Positions 27,943 through 36,754 of a stretch of 64,000 nucleotides of DNA are shown here, one piece after another. Source of the stretch: GCA-2732755 sp965228265 (GTDB lineage Bacteria; Planctomycetota; Phycisphaerae; Phycisphaerales; UBA1924); assembly GCA_965228265.1 (NCBI GenBank), contig OZ245804.1, positions 1,240,001 through 1,304,000 on the forward strand, given 5' to 3'. The position numbers were made by a program, and so were the translations under genes. Positions within the stretch are counted from its first letter, which is position 1; each line of letters opens with the position of its first letter. The notes under the pieces are model-generated. The model ran no database searches. It saw only the letters and a program-made list of their open reading frames with translations, and was not told where the DNA came from.

Positions 27943-29949
27943 CTACTCCAGGTACGTATACCCCTCCAGCCCGTGCTCGTAGAACCGCTGGAGCGAACGC
28001 CCCTCGGCCACCTCCAGCCGGCCCGCGTGCACAGCCCGTTCGATCTGCTTGCGCATCACACGCCGCAGGCGGTCCGGGTCGTACTGCACATACCCCAGCA
28101 CCTCGCGCACCGTGTCGCCCTCGACGATCTCGTCGATCCGCCAGCGCCCGTTTTCATCGAGGCTCACGTGCACCGCGTGCGTGTCGCCGAAGAGGTTGTG
28201 CAGATCGCCCAGCACCTCCTGATACGCGCCGGCCAGGAACATGCCCAGGTAGTACGGCTCGTGGTGCTCGCCTTGCGTCTGCAACTCGTGCAGCTCAAGC
28301 CTCGCCTTGTTGCCAGTCGTGTTGTGCGAGCAGAACTGGCTCATCTCGCCGTCGGAGTCGCAGGTCATGTCCGCCAGGACCGCCAGCCGCGTCGGCTCCT
28401 CGTCGAGACGGTGGATCGGCACGATCGGGAAGACTTGGTCGATCGCCCAGTGGTCGGGCAGCGACTGGAAGATGCTGAAGTTGGCGTAGTAAATATCGCT
28501 GAGCTGCTCGGGCAGCTTCTTCAATGCGTCGGCCTCGTCGAGCTCCTGCTGGCGGGCCATCTCCATCACGCGACGACCGGTTGCCCAGTACAGCCGCTCG
28601 GCCGTCGCCCGCTGGGGAAGGGTCACATAGCCCATCCCAAAGAGCGTCATCGCCTCGGTCCGCGCCTGCTCCGCGTCGTGGTACGCCTCGATGATGTCCA
28701 CTTCGGGCTCGTCCAGCGACTCGTACGCGCCGATCAGGTCCCAGATCGGCTGGGGCGTGTCCTCCGATTCCTCCGCAAGCTTCCTGGCGTCCTCGATCCG
28801 CGCCTGGGCATCGAAGGTCGTCGCGCCCAGCACGTTGACGATCAGCACGCTCGAAAAAGCCGTCATCGCCCGCCCCGACTCGGACAGAATCGTTGGATGC
28901 TCGACGCCCGCGTCGTCGCAGACGCTCATGATGCGGTGCACCACGTTCGAGGCGTACTCCTGCACCGCGTAGTTCATCGACCCCTCAGCCGCGCGCCCCG
29001 AGCCGTCGTAATCCACGCCCAGCCCGCCGCCGACGTCGATCATCGTCAGCCCCGCGCCAAGCCGCTTGAGCTCGCAGTAGATATGCGCCAGCTCCGTGAC
29101 CGCGGTGCTCACCTGCCTGATCTCGCTGATCTGGCTGCCCACATGGAAGTGCAGCAGCTTCAGGCAGTCGAGCATCTTGTGCTCTTCCAGCACCGCCATC
29201 GCCTCGAGCAAACCCGTCGCGCTCAGCCCGAACTTCGAGCGGTTCCCGCCCGAGGTCGCCCAGCGACCCATCCCCGTGTTGGCCGGCTTGGCCCGCACGC
29301 CGATCGACGGCCGCACGCCGTACTGCTCGGCGAACCGGATCAACGCCCGCATCTCCCGCGGCTGCTCGACCACCGTGATGATGTTCCGACCCAGCTTGGC
29401 CGCCAGCACCACCGTCTCGATGTACTCGTCGTCCTTGAACCCGTTGCAGATGATCGGCAGCGCCGCCGCCTTGTCGTCGTCCTCGGCCGTCATGCCCAGA
29501 ACCGCCAGGAGCTCGGGCTTCGAGCCCACCTCCAGCCCGAACCCGAGGTCGGCCGCGATGTCGCGGATCTCCTCGCACACCTGCCGCTGCTGGTTCACCT
29601 TGATCGGGTACACACAGCAGTACCCGCCCTTGTACTCGGAATCCCCGATCGCGTAATCGAACGCCTCGCGGATCTGGGTCATCCGCTGGCGGACCATGTC
29701 GCTGAACCGGAGCAGCACCGGGGCCGTGATCCCCCGCTGGTCGAGCCCCTTGATGATCTCAAGCAGGTCGACCTCTCTGGTTTCCTCGCACGTCGGGCGG
29801 ACCGCCAGCGTCCCCCGAGGGGTCGCCGCGAAGAACCCCTGCCCCCAGGCCTCCAGCCCGTAGAGCTCGGCGGAATCGGCAACGGTCCAGCCGGATTCAG
29901 CCTTGGCGGTCGTCTCGGCGTCAGTGGGGGGTGTGGGGCTTGTGGTCAT
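27943..29949 (-). CDS. speA: Biosynthetic arginine decarboxylase
   Basis: 668 residues from ATG 29949 (an upstream in-frame start adds 11 residues). The PLP lysine lies in CVYPIKVNQQ (K117). GLEVGSKPEL, HFHVGSQISE, DVGGGLGVDYDGS and LSESGRA are typical of the large SpeA enzymes. It converts arginine to agmatine for polyamine synthesis. Length agrees with E. coli SpeA (about 650). It is the first gene of a four-gene operon continuing to the TsaE fusion. No clear ribosome site was seen at this start. Confidence 0.93.
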   Translation of the reverse strand: MTTSPTPPTDAETTAKAESGWTVADSAELYGLEAWGQGFFAATPRGTLAVRPTCEETREVDLLEIIKGLDQRGITAPVLLRFSDMVRQRMTQIREAFDYAIGDSEYKGGYCCVYPIKVNQQRQVCEEIRDIAADLGFGLEVGSKPELLAVLGMTAEDDDKAAALPIICNGFKDDEYIETVVLAAKLGRNIITVVEQPREMRALIRFAEQYGVRPSIGVRAKPANTGMGRWATSGGNRSKFGLSATGLLEAMAVLEEHKMLDCLKLLHFHVGSQISEIRQVSTAVTELAHIYCELKRLGAGLTMIDVGGGLGVDYDGSGRAAEGSMNYAVQEYASNVVHRIMSVCDDAGVEHPTILSESGRAMTAFSSVLIVNVLGATTFDAQARIEDARKLAEESEDTPQPIWDLIGAYESLDEPEVDIIEAYHDAEQARTEAMTLFGMGYVTLPQRATAERLYWATGRRVMEMARQQELDEADALKKLPEQLSDIYYANFSIFQSLPDHWAIDQVFPIVPIHRLDEEPTRLAVLADMTCDSDGEMSQFCSHNTTGNKARLELHELQTQGEHHEPYYLGMFLAGAYQEVLGDLHNLFGDTHAVHVSLDENGRWRIDEIVEGDTVREVLGYVQYDPDRLRRVMRKQIERAVHAGRLEVAEGRSLQRFYEHGLEGYTYLE

Positions 29950-29997
29950 ACCAAAACAATAGCGCAGCCCGGGGTTGGTCATTCGACCCGCCCAAAG

Positions 29998-30021
29998 AAG
30001 CCGCGGGCGTAAGCACGCGGG
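29998..30021 (+). repeat. REP-like short palindromic repeat, copy A
   Basis: AGCCGCGGGCGTAAGCACGCGG, imperfect 7-bp stem with a CGTAAG loop. An identical 22-mer occurs at 50919-50940 and a diverged copy at 55938-55960. All three lie at gene ends. It looks like a dispersed REP-like element. Confidence 0.6.
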
Positions 30022-30030
30022 CCGACGGCT

Positions 30031-30276
30031 TTACCGCACCTTGCGAAACCGAACCCTCTGTGTGTTCAGGTCGTAATGGTCAACGGTGTACCCCGCCGCC
30101 ATCCACGCCTGCTTATTGGGTTGATGTGGGTGCCGCTCATTCGCCCACCACGCCTGATACGTGTACGCCGACCTCGGCAACCCTCCGACCAGATTGCCCA
30201 GTTCCTCGAACGACATCGAAACGGTCTGCTAGCCACTCTTAAACAGATGCTCGCGCACAGGGTCGTACTTGCCCAT
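30031..30276 (-). pseudogene. DUF7662-like small protein broken by an in-frame TAG
   Basis: On the minus strand, ATG 30276 preceded by TAGGAG opens MGKYDPVREHLFKSG and then hits TAG at codon 16 (30231-30229). The same frame continues with MSFEELGNLVGGLP (codon 21 on) and RSAYTYQAWWANERHPHQP to a stop at 30031. The two parts together resemble a small DUF7662-type protein (MGKYDPLxxYL... then AWWAN...AWxxAGW). The break therefore looks like a nonsense mutation, or possibly readthrough. The downstream Met has no ribosome site. Family naming is from memory of the pattern. Confidence 0.65.
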
Positions 30277-30286
30277 CGGTTTGCTC

Positions 30287-32128
30287 CTATTTCTTGCTTT
30301 CCAGCAGATACCTCTCCGCCTCCTCCAGCACCCGGTCCGTCTCACCAATCAAATCCGTCGCCACGCGCTCAACCTCAACGTCCGGCTGCACGCCCACGCC
30401 GTCGTACAGCTCGCCGCTCGGCTGGTACGACACCATCGACCCCAGCCGCAATTCGACACCCAGGTGTTCGAGGTCGTACCCGATCGACCGCGCGCTCCCG
30501 CCCGAGGTCGCCTGCCCCATAAGCGTGACGTTTGGCAGCTCGCCCATCGCCGCCGCGAAGATGTCCGTCGCGCTGAAGCACCCGTCGTCGATCAGCACGA
30601 CGACCGGCCGCGGGTTCTGGGGGCTGCGTTCGCTCGGCGAGACGACCATGTAATGCCAGTCGCTGAAGCTGCCGCCCTCCGGGGTCCACGCGGGCTCGAA
30701 CCGCTCGCGGAAGTGCGCGATCGCGCTGCGTTCCTCCTCACTCCAGCCGTCCCACGCCTCGGGGTAGAGCATCCTGTTGTCCAGATACCCATCCGTGTCG
30801 CCCGCGTCCTGTCTCCTGCTGATCCGCGCGCGGGCCGCGTTGACGACCACCGGCTCGCTGTCGGCATCCATGATCCGCTGCATGAGCGCAACCGTCGGCT
30901 CGCGCACACCGCCCCCGTTGCCCCGCACGTCGATGATGAGTGCCGGGCAATCGGCGAGGCTGTCAAACTCCGTGATCAGTGCGTCCATCCATGCGGACTC
31001 AGTCTCACTTGAACCGAGCCCCTCACGAGCCATGCGCAGCCGGAATTCCCTCGAGGGCTGCATGCTCGCCAGACGCATGTAACCGATCCCGGATTCCAGC
31101 ACCCGCGTCTCGCCCCTCGGCCAGTCGCCATACAACGGCCGGTCCTCGGCCACCGCAACCCGCACCCCCGACTCAAGCCCACGCCCATCGCTCAGCGTGA
31201 ACGACACCTGATCATCCTCGGGCAGTTCCAGCTCACGCCGCACCAGGTTGACCCACCGCATCACCCCCAGCGACCGACGCCGAACCATCTGATCCGACCC
31301 CGCCGTGACGTACGCGCTGGCCGCCTCGATCCATCGATCGATCGGCACGCCGTCGATTTCGGTCACGTACGGGTAGTCCTCGTTCATCAAGCCCGACCGA
31401 TCGGGCGTGTACGCGACCACGCCTTCCTCGGCTTCCGAGAGCAGCACGGGCAGATACCCGTCCGGTGCAGCGCGCTGCCAGCCCGAGACACTCGCGTGCC
31501 CATCGCCCAGCCTGCACACGACCCGCTGAGCCGCCAGAAGCACATCCCCGCGGTCCGCTGCCTGGCCGCCGATGCGTTCAAGCTCCGCATCGAGCAGTGC
31601 CCCGACATTGACGCCCTTGAGCGAGGCGTAGCTGTGCACCACCCGGATCACACGCTCGAGCTCGCGGAACGCTTGTCTGCGATCGAAGATCCCTTCCCTC
31701 GCCGAGCGCTCTCGCAGGAGCCTGTTCAAATCAAGATTGTCGTCGAGCGTCTCCCCGGTGATCGAGCGGTTCTCGTGCGTCATGGGCACATCGCGCAGCA
31801 GGGTCTGCTTGCCACCACCCGCCCGAGCGACAAGCAGATCCACATTTTCTCCGGGCTCCTGCCCGTACTCGCGCATCAGCCAGACCAGATCCTCGCCGAT
31901 CCGATCCTGCCATCTGTCGCGCGCAATCTCGAGCGCAAACTCCGCGAGTTCGTCGTAGGTGATCCCGTCAATCCCGCGCCAGACGTACCACTCACCCCCG
32001 ACCAGAATCATCGGCTCTGGCGTGTCGAATCGGATCTCGGTGAACGGCGTCCGCTCGGTGTCACCGCCCGGCTGCCCAAAGACCGCAGCGGTCAGAAGCA
32101 TCATCGCCAGAACACAGAACAACCGCAT
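30287..32128 (-). CDS. S41-family serine peptidase, exported
   Basis: 613 residues. GGAGGTGAG precedes the ATG. The N-terminal signal peptide is MRLFCVLAMMLLTAAVFGQP. The C-terminal S41 core has LIDVRGNGGG (about 413-422), DDGCFSATDIFAAAMG with the nucleophile S519, and GQATSGGS. An earlier RLGDGHASV block supplies the conserved His of the tricorn/IRBP-type S41 members. The absence of a TxGK lysine favours that subtype over tail-specific CtpA-type proteases. It likely degrades peptides outside the cytoplasm; substrate unknown. It starts about 74 bp after the hydroxylase gene stop on the minus strand. Confidence 0.85.
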   Translation of the reverse strand: MRLFCVLAMMLLTAAVFGQPGGDTERTPFTEIRFDTPEPMILVGGEWYVWRGIDGITYDELAEFALEIARDRWQDRIGEDLVWLMREYGQEPGENVDLLVARAGGGKQTLLRDVPMTHENRSITGETLDDNLDLNRLLRERSAREGIFDRRQAFRELERVIRVVHSYASLKGVNVGALLDAELERIGGQAADRGDVLLAAQRVVCRLGDGHASVSGWQRAAPDGYLPVLLSEAEEGVVAYTPDRSGLMNEDYPYVTEIDGVPIDRWIEAASAYVTAGSDQMVRRRSLGVMRWVNLVRRELELPEDDQVSFTLSDGRGLESGVRVAVAEDRPLYGDWPRGETRVLESGIGYMRLASMQPSREFRLRMAREGLGSSETESAWMDALITEFDSLADCPALIIDVRGNGGGVREPTVALMQRIMDADSEPVVVNAARARISRRQDAGDTDGYLDNRMLYPEAWDGWSEEERSAIAHFRERFEPAWTPEGGSFSDWHYMVVSPSERSPQNPRPVVVLIDDGCFSATDIFAAAMGELPNVTLMGQATSGGSARSIGYDLEHLGVELRLGSMVSYQPSGELYDGVGVQPDVEVERVATDLIGETDRVLEEAERYLLESKK

Positions 32129-32201
32129 AACTCACCTCCATCGGAGTCCCGCGAGAGGGCGTGAGCCTGCAGTCTACTTGATTCCGCGTGATTTCGGAAA
32201 A

Positions 32202-33053
32202 TCAGAGGACCTCGAGCGCCCCCGACTCCTCCAGCACGCGCTCGGCGTAGCTGTTCATCGAGTCCCGGAGCTGCTCGAAGCTCTCCAGCACGTACAGAAT
32301 CGGCTGGTAGTGGTCGATCTCGAAGGGCGTGTCGCAGACCCGGTCCATATCGAACGGCCGGCGGTCCACATGGTCGCTCTCGAGCGCGTGGAAGCTCTCG
32401 CCGATCGAGCTGATCAGGCCCGAGCCGTAGAGCTTCACCTTCCCGTTCTCCCGGATCAGCCCGAACTCGACCGTGAACCAGAAGAGCCGGGCGAGCCGCT
32501 CGATGTGGTACGGATCCTCGCAGAAGAGCGCCGCCTTGCCGTAGGTCTGCAGAAACTCCGCAAAGACCGGGTCGGCGTGCAACGGCACGTGCCCGAACAC
32601 GTCATGGAAAATGTCCGGCTCGGGCAGGTAGTTCATCAGCTCGCGCGGCCGCATCGTGATCGTCGTCGGGAAACGACGGGCCGCAAGGCACGCGAAGAAC
32701 GCCTTGGCGGGCAGGTAGCCCGGCACCGGGTGGCTCTCCCAGCCCGTCAGGTCCTGCAGCCTCCGATTGATCGAGGCCACCTCCGGCACGCGCTCGGGCA
32801 CCAGGCCGATCTGGTTCAGGCCCGCCAGGAACACATCCGAAGCCTGGTCCGCCAGGGTCTTCATCCGCTCCGTGTACATGATCCGCCAGACATCGTGGTC
32901 TTCATCCGTGTACTTCGAGCAGTCCTGCGTGATGAAGAACTTGTACGGATCGATCTCGGCGCTGGGCATGTCCGGAGCCGCGTCCGCCGCCGCCTGGGCC
33001 AGCCTCGCCTCGTCGCTGTCGATGATCTTCGAGTAGTTGATGTCCGCACGCAT
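32202..33053 (-). CDS. phhA: Phenylalanine 4-monooxygenase (aromatic amino-acid hydroxylase)
   Basis: 283 residues from ATG 33053, chosen because GGGAGG lies 8 bases upstream. The catalytic iron triad is intact: H150 and H155 in FHDVFGHVPLH and E196 in WFTVEFGL. AALFCEDPYHIERLARL and SSIGESFHAL are also typical. It converts phenylalanine to tyrosine using tetrahydropterin, O2 and Fe(II). Length matches the monomeric bacterial enzymes. No pterin-recycling dehydratase gene lies nearby. Confidence 0.93.
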   Translation of the reverse strand: MRADINYSKIIDSDEARLAQAAADAAPDMPSAEIDPYKFFITQDCSKYTDEDHDVWRIMYTERMKTLADQASDVFLAGLNQIGLVPERVPEVASINRRLQDLTGWESHPVPGYLPAKAFFACLAARRFPTTITMRPRELMNYLPEPDIFHDVFGHVPLHADPVFAEFLQTYGKAALFCEDPYHIERLARLFWFTVEFGLIRENGKVKLYGSGLISSIGESFHALESDHVDRRPFDMDRVCDTPFEIDHYQPILYVLESFEQLRDSMNSYAERVLEESGALEVL

Positions 33054-33121
33054 GGCAAACCTCCCAAAGCATTCCCCACAGAACAACGGGGCCGCTTCTG
33101 ACAACATCATACGTGGACGAA

Positions 33122-33736
33122 TCAGCCCGCAGCCGACAGCTCGCTCAGCAGATTGTGAACCCTCGCATCTGCTTTCTCCGCGTCGACAAGCCGCTCTCCG
33201 AACGGCACGCGCACAATGTCAAAGCGCGTGCGGATGTCGAACCCCATCGGGTCCACACCCACCAGAACCCCCTCGCCCGTGGCTCTCGGGTCCATCGTGC
33301 GGGCAGCCGAACCGAGCAGATCGTGGTCCGTGTTGTACTTCTTGCAGAGCCTCGGCTCATCCGGCGCCAGCGGGTTCGTCAGGTCGATCTGCTCCGCGTC
33401 GGCGACCATCGTCCCGAACCGCACCGCCAGCAGCGAAGCGCTCACCCAGTGGCTCTGCCCGGGCGAGCCGTGGTAGATCCGCCAGCGGTCGGCGCTCGCC
33501 GAGAGCTCGCCGTCGATCTCGTCGAGCATGACCAGCACCTGCATCGCGTCGTTGCGTTCCTCCGGGAGCCAGAGCACGACCTCCTCGCCCCCGAGCGCCG
33601 ACGACTCGACCGGGAAGACGAATGTCCCCGACTCGTTGTCGATGACGGTCCGCACCGTGAACGGGATGCCGTCACACGCGAGCGTGGCGTGACGCTCGCT
33701 CCGGATTGCCAGTTCCAGTTCGTTCAGCTCGTGCAT
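33122..33736 (-). CDS. Split-barrel protein with DUF2470-like C-terminus
   Basis: 204 residues from ATG 33736 (MHELNELELAIRSERHATLA). The first ~115 residues resemble the FMN-binding split barrel of the pyridoxamine-phosphate oxidase/HugZ group (SERHATLACDGIPFTVRTVI, then WLPEERNDAMQVL). The end (DHDLLGSAARTM... GVDPMGFDIRTRFDIVRVPF) fits a DUF2470 tail, found in heme-handling proteins. The exact ligand is unknown, and a standard PNPOx active-site Arg/Lys is not evident. It lies just upstream of phhA on the same strand. Confidence 0.6.
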   Translation of the reverse strand: MHELNELELAIRSERHATLACDGIPFTVRTVIDNESGTFVFPVESSALGGEEVVLWLPEERNDAMQVLVMLDEIDGELSASADRWRIYHGSPGQSHWVSASLLAVRFGTMVADAEQIDLTNPLAPDEPRLCKKYNTDHDLLGSAARTMDPRATGEGVLVGVDPMGFDIRTRFDIVRVPFGERLVDAEKADARVHNLLSELSAAG

Positions 33737-33794
33737 GCCTGATTCTTGCCGGACAGGATCGCGGTGTGTACCGGGTCGGCACAGAACCGACCCC

Positions 33795-33832
33795 ACAAAA
33801 AAACCACGAGGCCGGCGAGCGGCCCCGTGGTC
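33795..33832 (-). terminator. Terminator for the histone H1-like gene
   Basis: On the minus strand, ACCACGGGGCCGC / CGGCCTCGTGGT with a short loop, followed by seven to eight T. It lies about 50 bp after the stop at 33884. Confidence 0.85.
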
Positions 33833-33883
33833 CATCTGTCATGCATATCGGCGGAGAAACATTGCGATCCGCCGAGAACCCGA

Positions 33884-34270
33884 TTAGCGCCGGCGGGTGG
33901 CCTTCTTGCGGCGAGCGGGCTTCCGGGTCGCCTTCTTGGCGGTCGACTTCTTGCGAGTCGCCTTCTTGCGAGTGGCTTTCTTGCGGGTCGCCTTCTTGGC
34001 AGCCTTCTTGCGAGTGGCCTTCTTCCGGGTTGCCTTCTTGCGGGTCGCCTTCTTGGCAGCCTTCTTGCGAGTGGCCTTCTTCCGGGTTGCCTTCTTGCGG
34101 GTCGCCTTCTTGGCAGCCTTCTTGCGAGTGGCCTTCTTCCGGGTTGCCTTCTTCGCGGTCGTCTTCTTGGCAGCCTTCTTCCGAGTGGCCTTCTTGCGGG
34201 TCGCCTTCTTGGCGCCGGCTTTCTTCGCGGCCTTCTTACGCGTTGCTTTCTTTCGTGCCTTCTTGGCCAT
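33884..34270 (-). CDS. Histone H1-like Lys/Arg/Ala-rich DNA-binding protein
   Basis: 128 residues made almost wholly of K, A, R and T in repeats of the type KKATRKKATRKKAAKKATR; it starts MAKKARKKATRKKAAKK. There is no cysteine, tryptophan or acidic residue. GGAGAA precedes the ATG. The composition matches bacterial H1-like (HctB/Hc1-like) proteins known in chlamydiae and planctomycetes, which compact DNA. A 57-bp DNA tandem repeat (33998-34155) underlies three copies of a 19-residue unit, so copy number could vary between strains. It has its own terminator. Confidence 0.85.
   Translation of the reverse strand: MAKKARKKATRKKAAKKAGAKKATRKKATRKKAAKKTTAKKATRKKATRKKAAKKATRKKATRKKATRKKAAKKATRKKATRKKATRKKAAKKATRKKATRKKATRKKSTAKKATRKPARRKKATRRR
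33998..34155. repeat. 57-bp tandem repeat inside the histone-like gene
   Basis: Units beginning GGCAGCCTTCTTGCGAGTGG start at 33998, 34055 and 34112, exactly 57 bp apart. The third copy diverges after about 44 bp. Each unit encodes 19 residues, so changes in copy number keep the frame. Confidence 0.85.
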
Positions 34271-34748
34271 GATTGCTTCTCCGTCTTGTCCTCATTGGTG
34301 AACCCGTGACTGCTACGGCGAGGACATCAGTGCATGCATGCAAAAGAGCAGTCAATCGGACTATCGGGGCTCGTGTGGCTCCACCTTGAGCAATACACAC
34401 AAGCTGATGATGCGGACCATGCACCATCTACAGCATCTTGTCAAGCGCACACTCGCGTCGATCACACCGCGCACCGTTTCCAATCGCACCCGCGCTTCGC
34501 GAAATCCGCGACTCAATCCGAGCGATCAATCACGCGCACCAACACACCCGCACGCATCGAATGTCAGCGCATCGCACACACGCAACACGCACTCAGACGA
34601 CGATGATCTCCGCTGCGCAACGCAACGCTCAGAACAGGCAAAGCAATGCCGAGAACCAAGCTCATCACGCGTCGCCCGTAGTCTGCGTGAGATGTTTGTA
34701 ATCAGCGTGTTCGCGGATGAACACCGCAAGTTCGCGCAAGAAGCGCGT
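34271..34748. other. 478-bp gene-poor stretch between histone-like and membrane-protein genes
   Basis: No convincing gene, RNA or repeat was recognised. Open frames here have no ribosome site or family signal. It must hold the histone gene promoter; a TTGACT hexamer (minus strand, 34355-34350) lies about 80 bp upstream of that start, without a clear -10. The end (34700-34748) has repeats of GCGCGTTC-like words and nothing firm. Confidence 0.4.
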
Positions 34749-35264
34749 TCAATCGGTGCTGTTCGCAGCGGGCACAACGGCGCTCTCAACAGCGCCAGAG
34801 GGCGATAACGCCGTGATGGACGCGCTGTTCACGCGGTTGTACGCATCGATTGTGCGCTTGTCGGTTGGCATCATCGGCACGCGCGCGCGCACGATCCCAA
34901 GCGCCGGGTTGTACCAGAACGCCGCGTCGTGACCCGTCGCGTCGTACACCGGCCTCGGATGCTCCCAACCCGCGTGCTCGACCGGCGCAATCTCCACCCA
35001 CGGACGGTCTTCAGAGAGAAGCGTGTTTTTTGGCAAGTCCCCCCCAAACCAGGCGGGAACAACAGTCGCCGACCAACCACGCGGGTTCACATCGGCTTGA
35101 CCTGATTGCGAACGGATCACCACTTCGCCCTTGAGACGCTCCACCGCGGCGCGCGTCTCCTCGAGCTGCTCCGCCTCGCTGTCGTGCAGCCGAGTGTGCG
35201 CGTAATAGCCCCCGGCGATCCCCGCCACGACAAGCACGCCCACCAGATCCACGACCCGGCGCAT
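34749..35264 (-). CDS. Single-pass membrane protein with extracytoplasmic domain
   Basis: 171 residues from the ATG at 35264; GGAGG lies about 13 bases upstream, and a GTG three bases earlier is an alternative. One span (about 5-22, VDLVGVLVVAGIAGGYYA) is followed by a short coiled coil (ETRAAVERLKGEV) and a C-terminal domain with HPRPVYDATGHDAAFWYNPA. The overall shape recalls pseudopilins or small periplasmic anchors, but no cleavable pilin leader is present. The function is not recognised. It is divergent from the M16-like gene with about 210 bp between. Confidence 0.5.
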   Translation of the reverse strand: MRRVVDLVGVLVVAGIAGGYYAHTRLHDSEAEQLEETRAAVERLKGEVVIRSQSGQADVNPRGWSATVVPAWFGGDLPKNTLLSEDRPWVEIAPVEHAGWEHPRPVYDATGHDAAFWYNPALGIVRARVPMMPTDKRTIDAYNRVNSASITALSPSGAVESAVVPAANSTD

Positions 35265-35474
35265 CACGACCGCATCCTCCGAGCAACCACTGGACGCCGA
35301 CGCAGAATCGGCGCACCCGCCTGTACGTCGGCAAGCCCCAAGCGCCACCCAACCACCCATCCGCGACCGGGCCCCCGCCCGCATGACCCGGGTCGGGTTG
35401 TAGCTTCTGGAACGGATACACTCGCCCGAGAACCGCACGCCCATGCGGTCATCCCAAAAACAGGGGTAAGGTCT

Positions 35475-36731
35475 TTGTCCATCATCTATACACGCACGCT
35501 GGCCTCGGGCCTCTCGCTCTTTGTCGAGCCGATGCCCGGCATGAAGTCCGTCGGCCTGAGCTGGATCCTGGGCGCAGGCACCGCCGCCGAGCCCGCGACC
35601 CGCGCGGGCCTGGCCTCCGTCACCTCCGAGATGCTCCTGCGGGGCGGGGGTGATCGCGACTCGCGCCGCTTCGCCGACGACCTCGACCGCATCGGCGCCT
35701 CACGCACCGTCGACCCGACGAGCCGGTCCATGCACATCCGCTCGTCCACACTGGGCGACAAACTGGGCGACGTTCTGCCCATGATCACCGATGTCGTGCT
35801 CCGCCCCCGATTCGACGCCACCACCCTCGAGCCCGCGCGCGAACTCACCGAGCAGAGCCTCGAATCCCTCGAAGACGACCCGCGCGAAAAAGCCAGCATC
35901 GAGGCCAAACGAAGGCACTTCCCCGAGCCGTACAACCGTTCGATCTACGGCTCGGCCGAGGGGCTCGCACTCATCTCACTCGACGACGTTCAAAACTTCT
36001 GGAAAGCCAACGCGGTCCCGCAGGGCTCCGTCCTCGCGATCGCGGGCGATGTTGATCCCGAACAAGCCGCGGACCACGTCGAGTCGCTGCTGTCTGGTTG
36101 GTCCGGCGACGCCCCGGGCGATCCGGCGGAAGCACCCGCAGCGCACGGCGCGAGCCACACCGATGACGACTCGAACCAGGTTCAGATCATCCTCCTCGCC
36201 GAGGGCCCCAGCGAACGCGACGAGCGAGCCGCCTTGCTCACCAAGGTCGCAATCAATGTCCTCTCGGGCGGGATGTCGGGACGCCTCTTCACCGAGGTCC
36301 GCGAGAAGCGGGGGCTCTGCTACGCCGTCAGCGCCGGCTTCCGGGGCGACGACCGCTTCGGCACCATCTCCGCCTACGTCGGCACCGCGCCCGACCGGGC
36401 CCAGCAATCACTCGACGTCCTCGTCGACGAGATCCAGAAGCTCTTCACCCCAGAGGGACGCGTCACCCCCGAGGAATTCGCCCGGGCCCGCATCGGGATG
36501 AAGTCGAACGTCGTCTTCCACGGCGAATCCTCCTCGGGCCGGGCCGCGGCCATCTCGGGCGACATGAAACGCTTGGGACGCGTCCGCACACTTGACGAGA
36601 TCCTGACATCCCTTGAAAGCGTCACCCTCGACGAACTCAACGACTATCTCTCCACCTGCTCACTCAAGGGCGTCACGCTCCAGACGCTCGGCCCGGTCCA
36701 GCTCACCCCGCCCGATTCGCTCGGGCTCTAA
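35475..36731 (+). CDS. M16-family peptidase-like protein without the HxxEH site
   Basis: 418 residues from a TTG at 35475 that has AGGGGTAAGG just upstream (no ATG fits better). The M16 fold is recognised by GAGTAAEPATRAGLA, SIYGSAEGLALISLDDV and LSGGMSGRLFTEVREKRGLC. The N-terminal zinc motif HxxEH is absent: the expected GLAHFLEHML is GLASVTSEMLLRGG. It therefore resembles the non-catalytic partner subunit (PqqG/YmxG-like or mitochondrial alpha type). No catalytic partner is nearby. It may act as a scaffold. The ABC permease gene follows 23 bp later. Confidence 0.78.
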   Translation: MSIIYTRTLASGLSLFVEPMPGMKSVGLSWILGAGTAAEPATRAGLASVTSEMLLRGGGDRDSRRFADDLDRIGASRTVDPTSRSMHIRSSTLGDKLGDVLPMITDVVLRPRFDATTLEPARELTEQSLESLEDDPREKASIEAKRRHFPEPYNRSIYGSAEGLALISLDDVQNFWKANAVPQGSVLAIAGDVDPEQAADHVESLLSGWSGDAPGDPAEAPAAHGASHTDDDSNQVQIILLAEGPSERDERAALLTKVAINVLSGGMSGRLFTEVREKRGLCYAVSAGFRGDDRFGTISAYVGTAPDRAQQSLDVLVDEIQKLFTPEGRVTPEEFARARIGMKSNVVFHGESSSGRAAAISGDMKRLGRVRTLDEILTSLESVTLDELNDYLSTCSLKGVTLQTLGPVQLTPPDSLGL

Positions 36732-36754
36732 CACGCGGAGCTAAACTCTCGCCC

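Noticed and set aside
27973..30012. Long plus-strand open frame opposite speA
   Set aside because: It mirrors the SpeA coding frame, is very rich in Arg/His/Pro/Leu and shows no domain.
33897..34309. Plus-strand frames opposite the histone-like gene
   Set aside because: They arise from the tandem repeat read in reverse; hydrophobic/Ser-rich repeats with no start signal.
34271..34748. Possible small genes or RNA in the 478-bp gap
   Set aside because: No ribosome sites, hairpin-plus-T terminators or family motifs were found.
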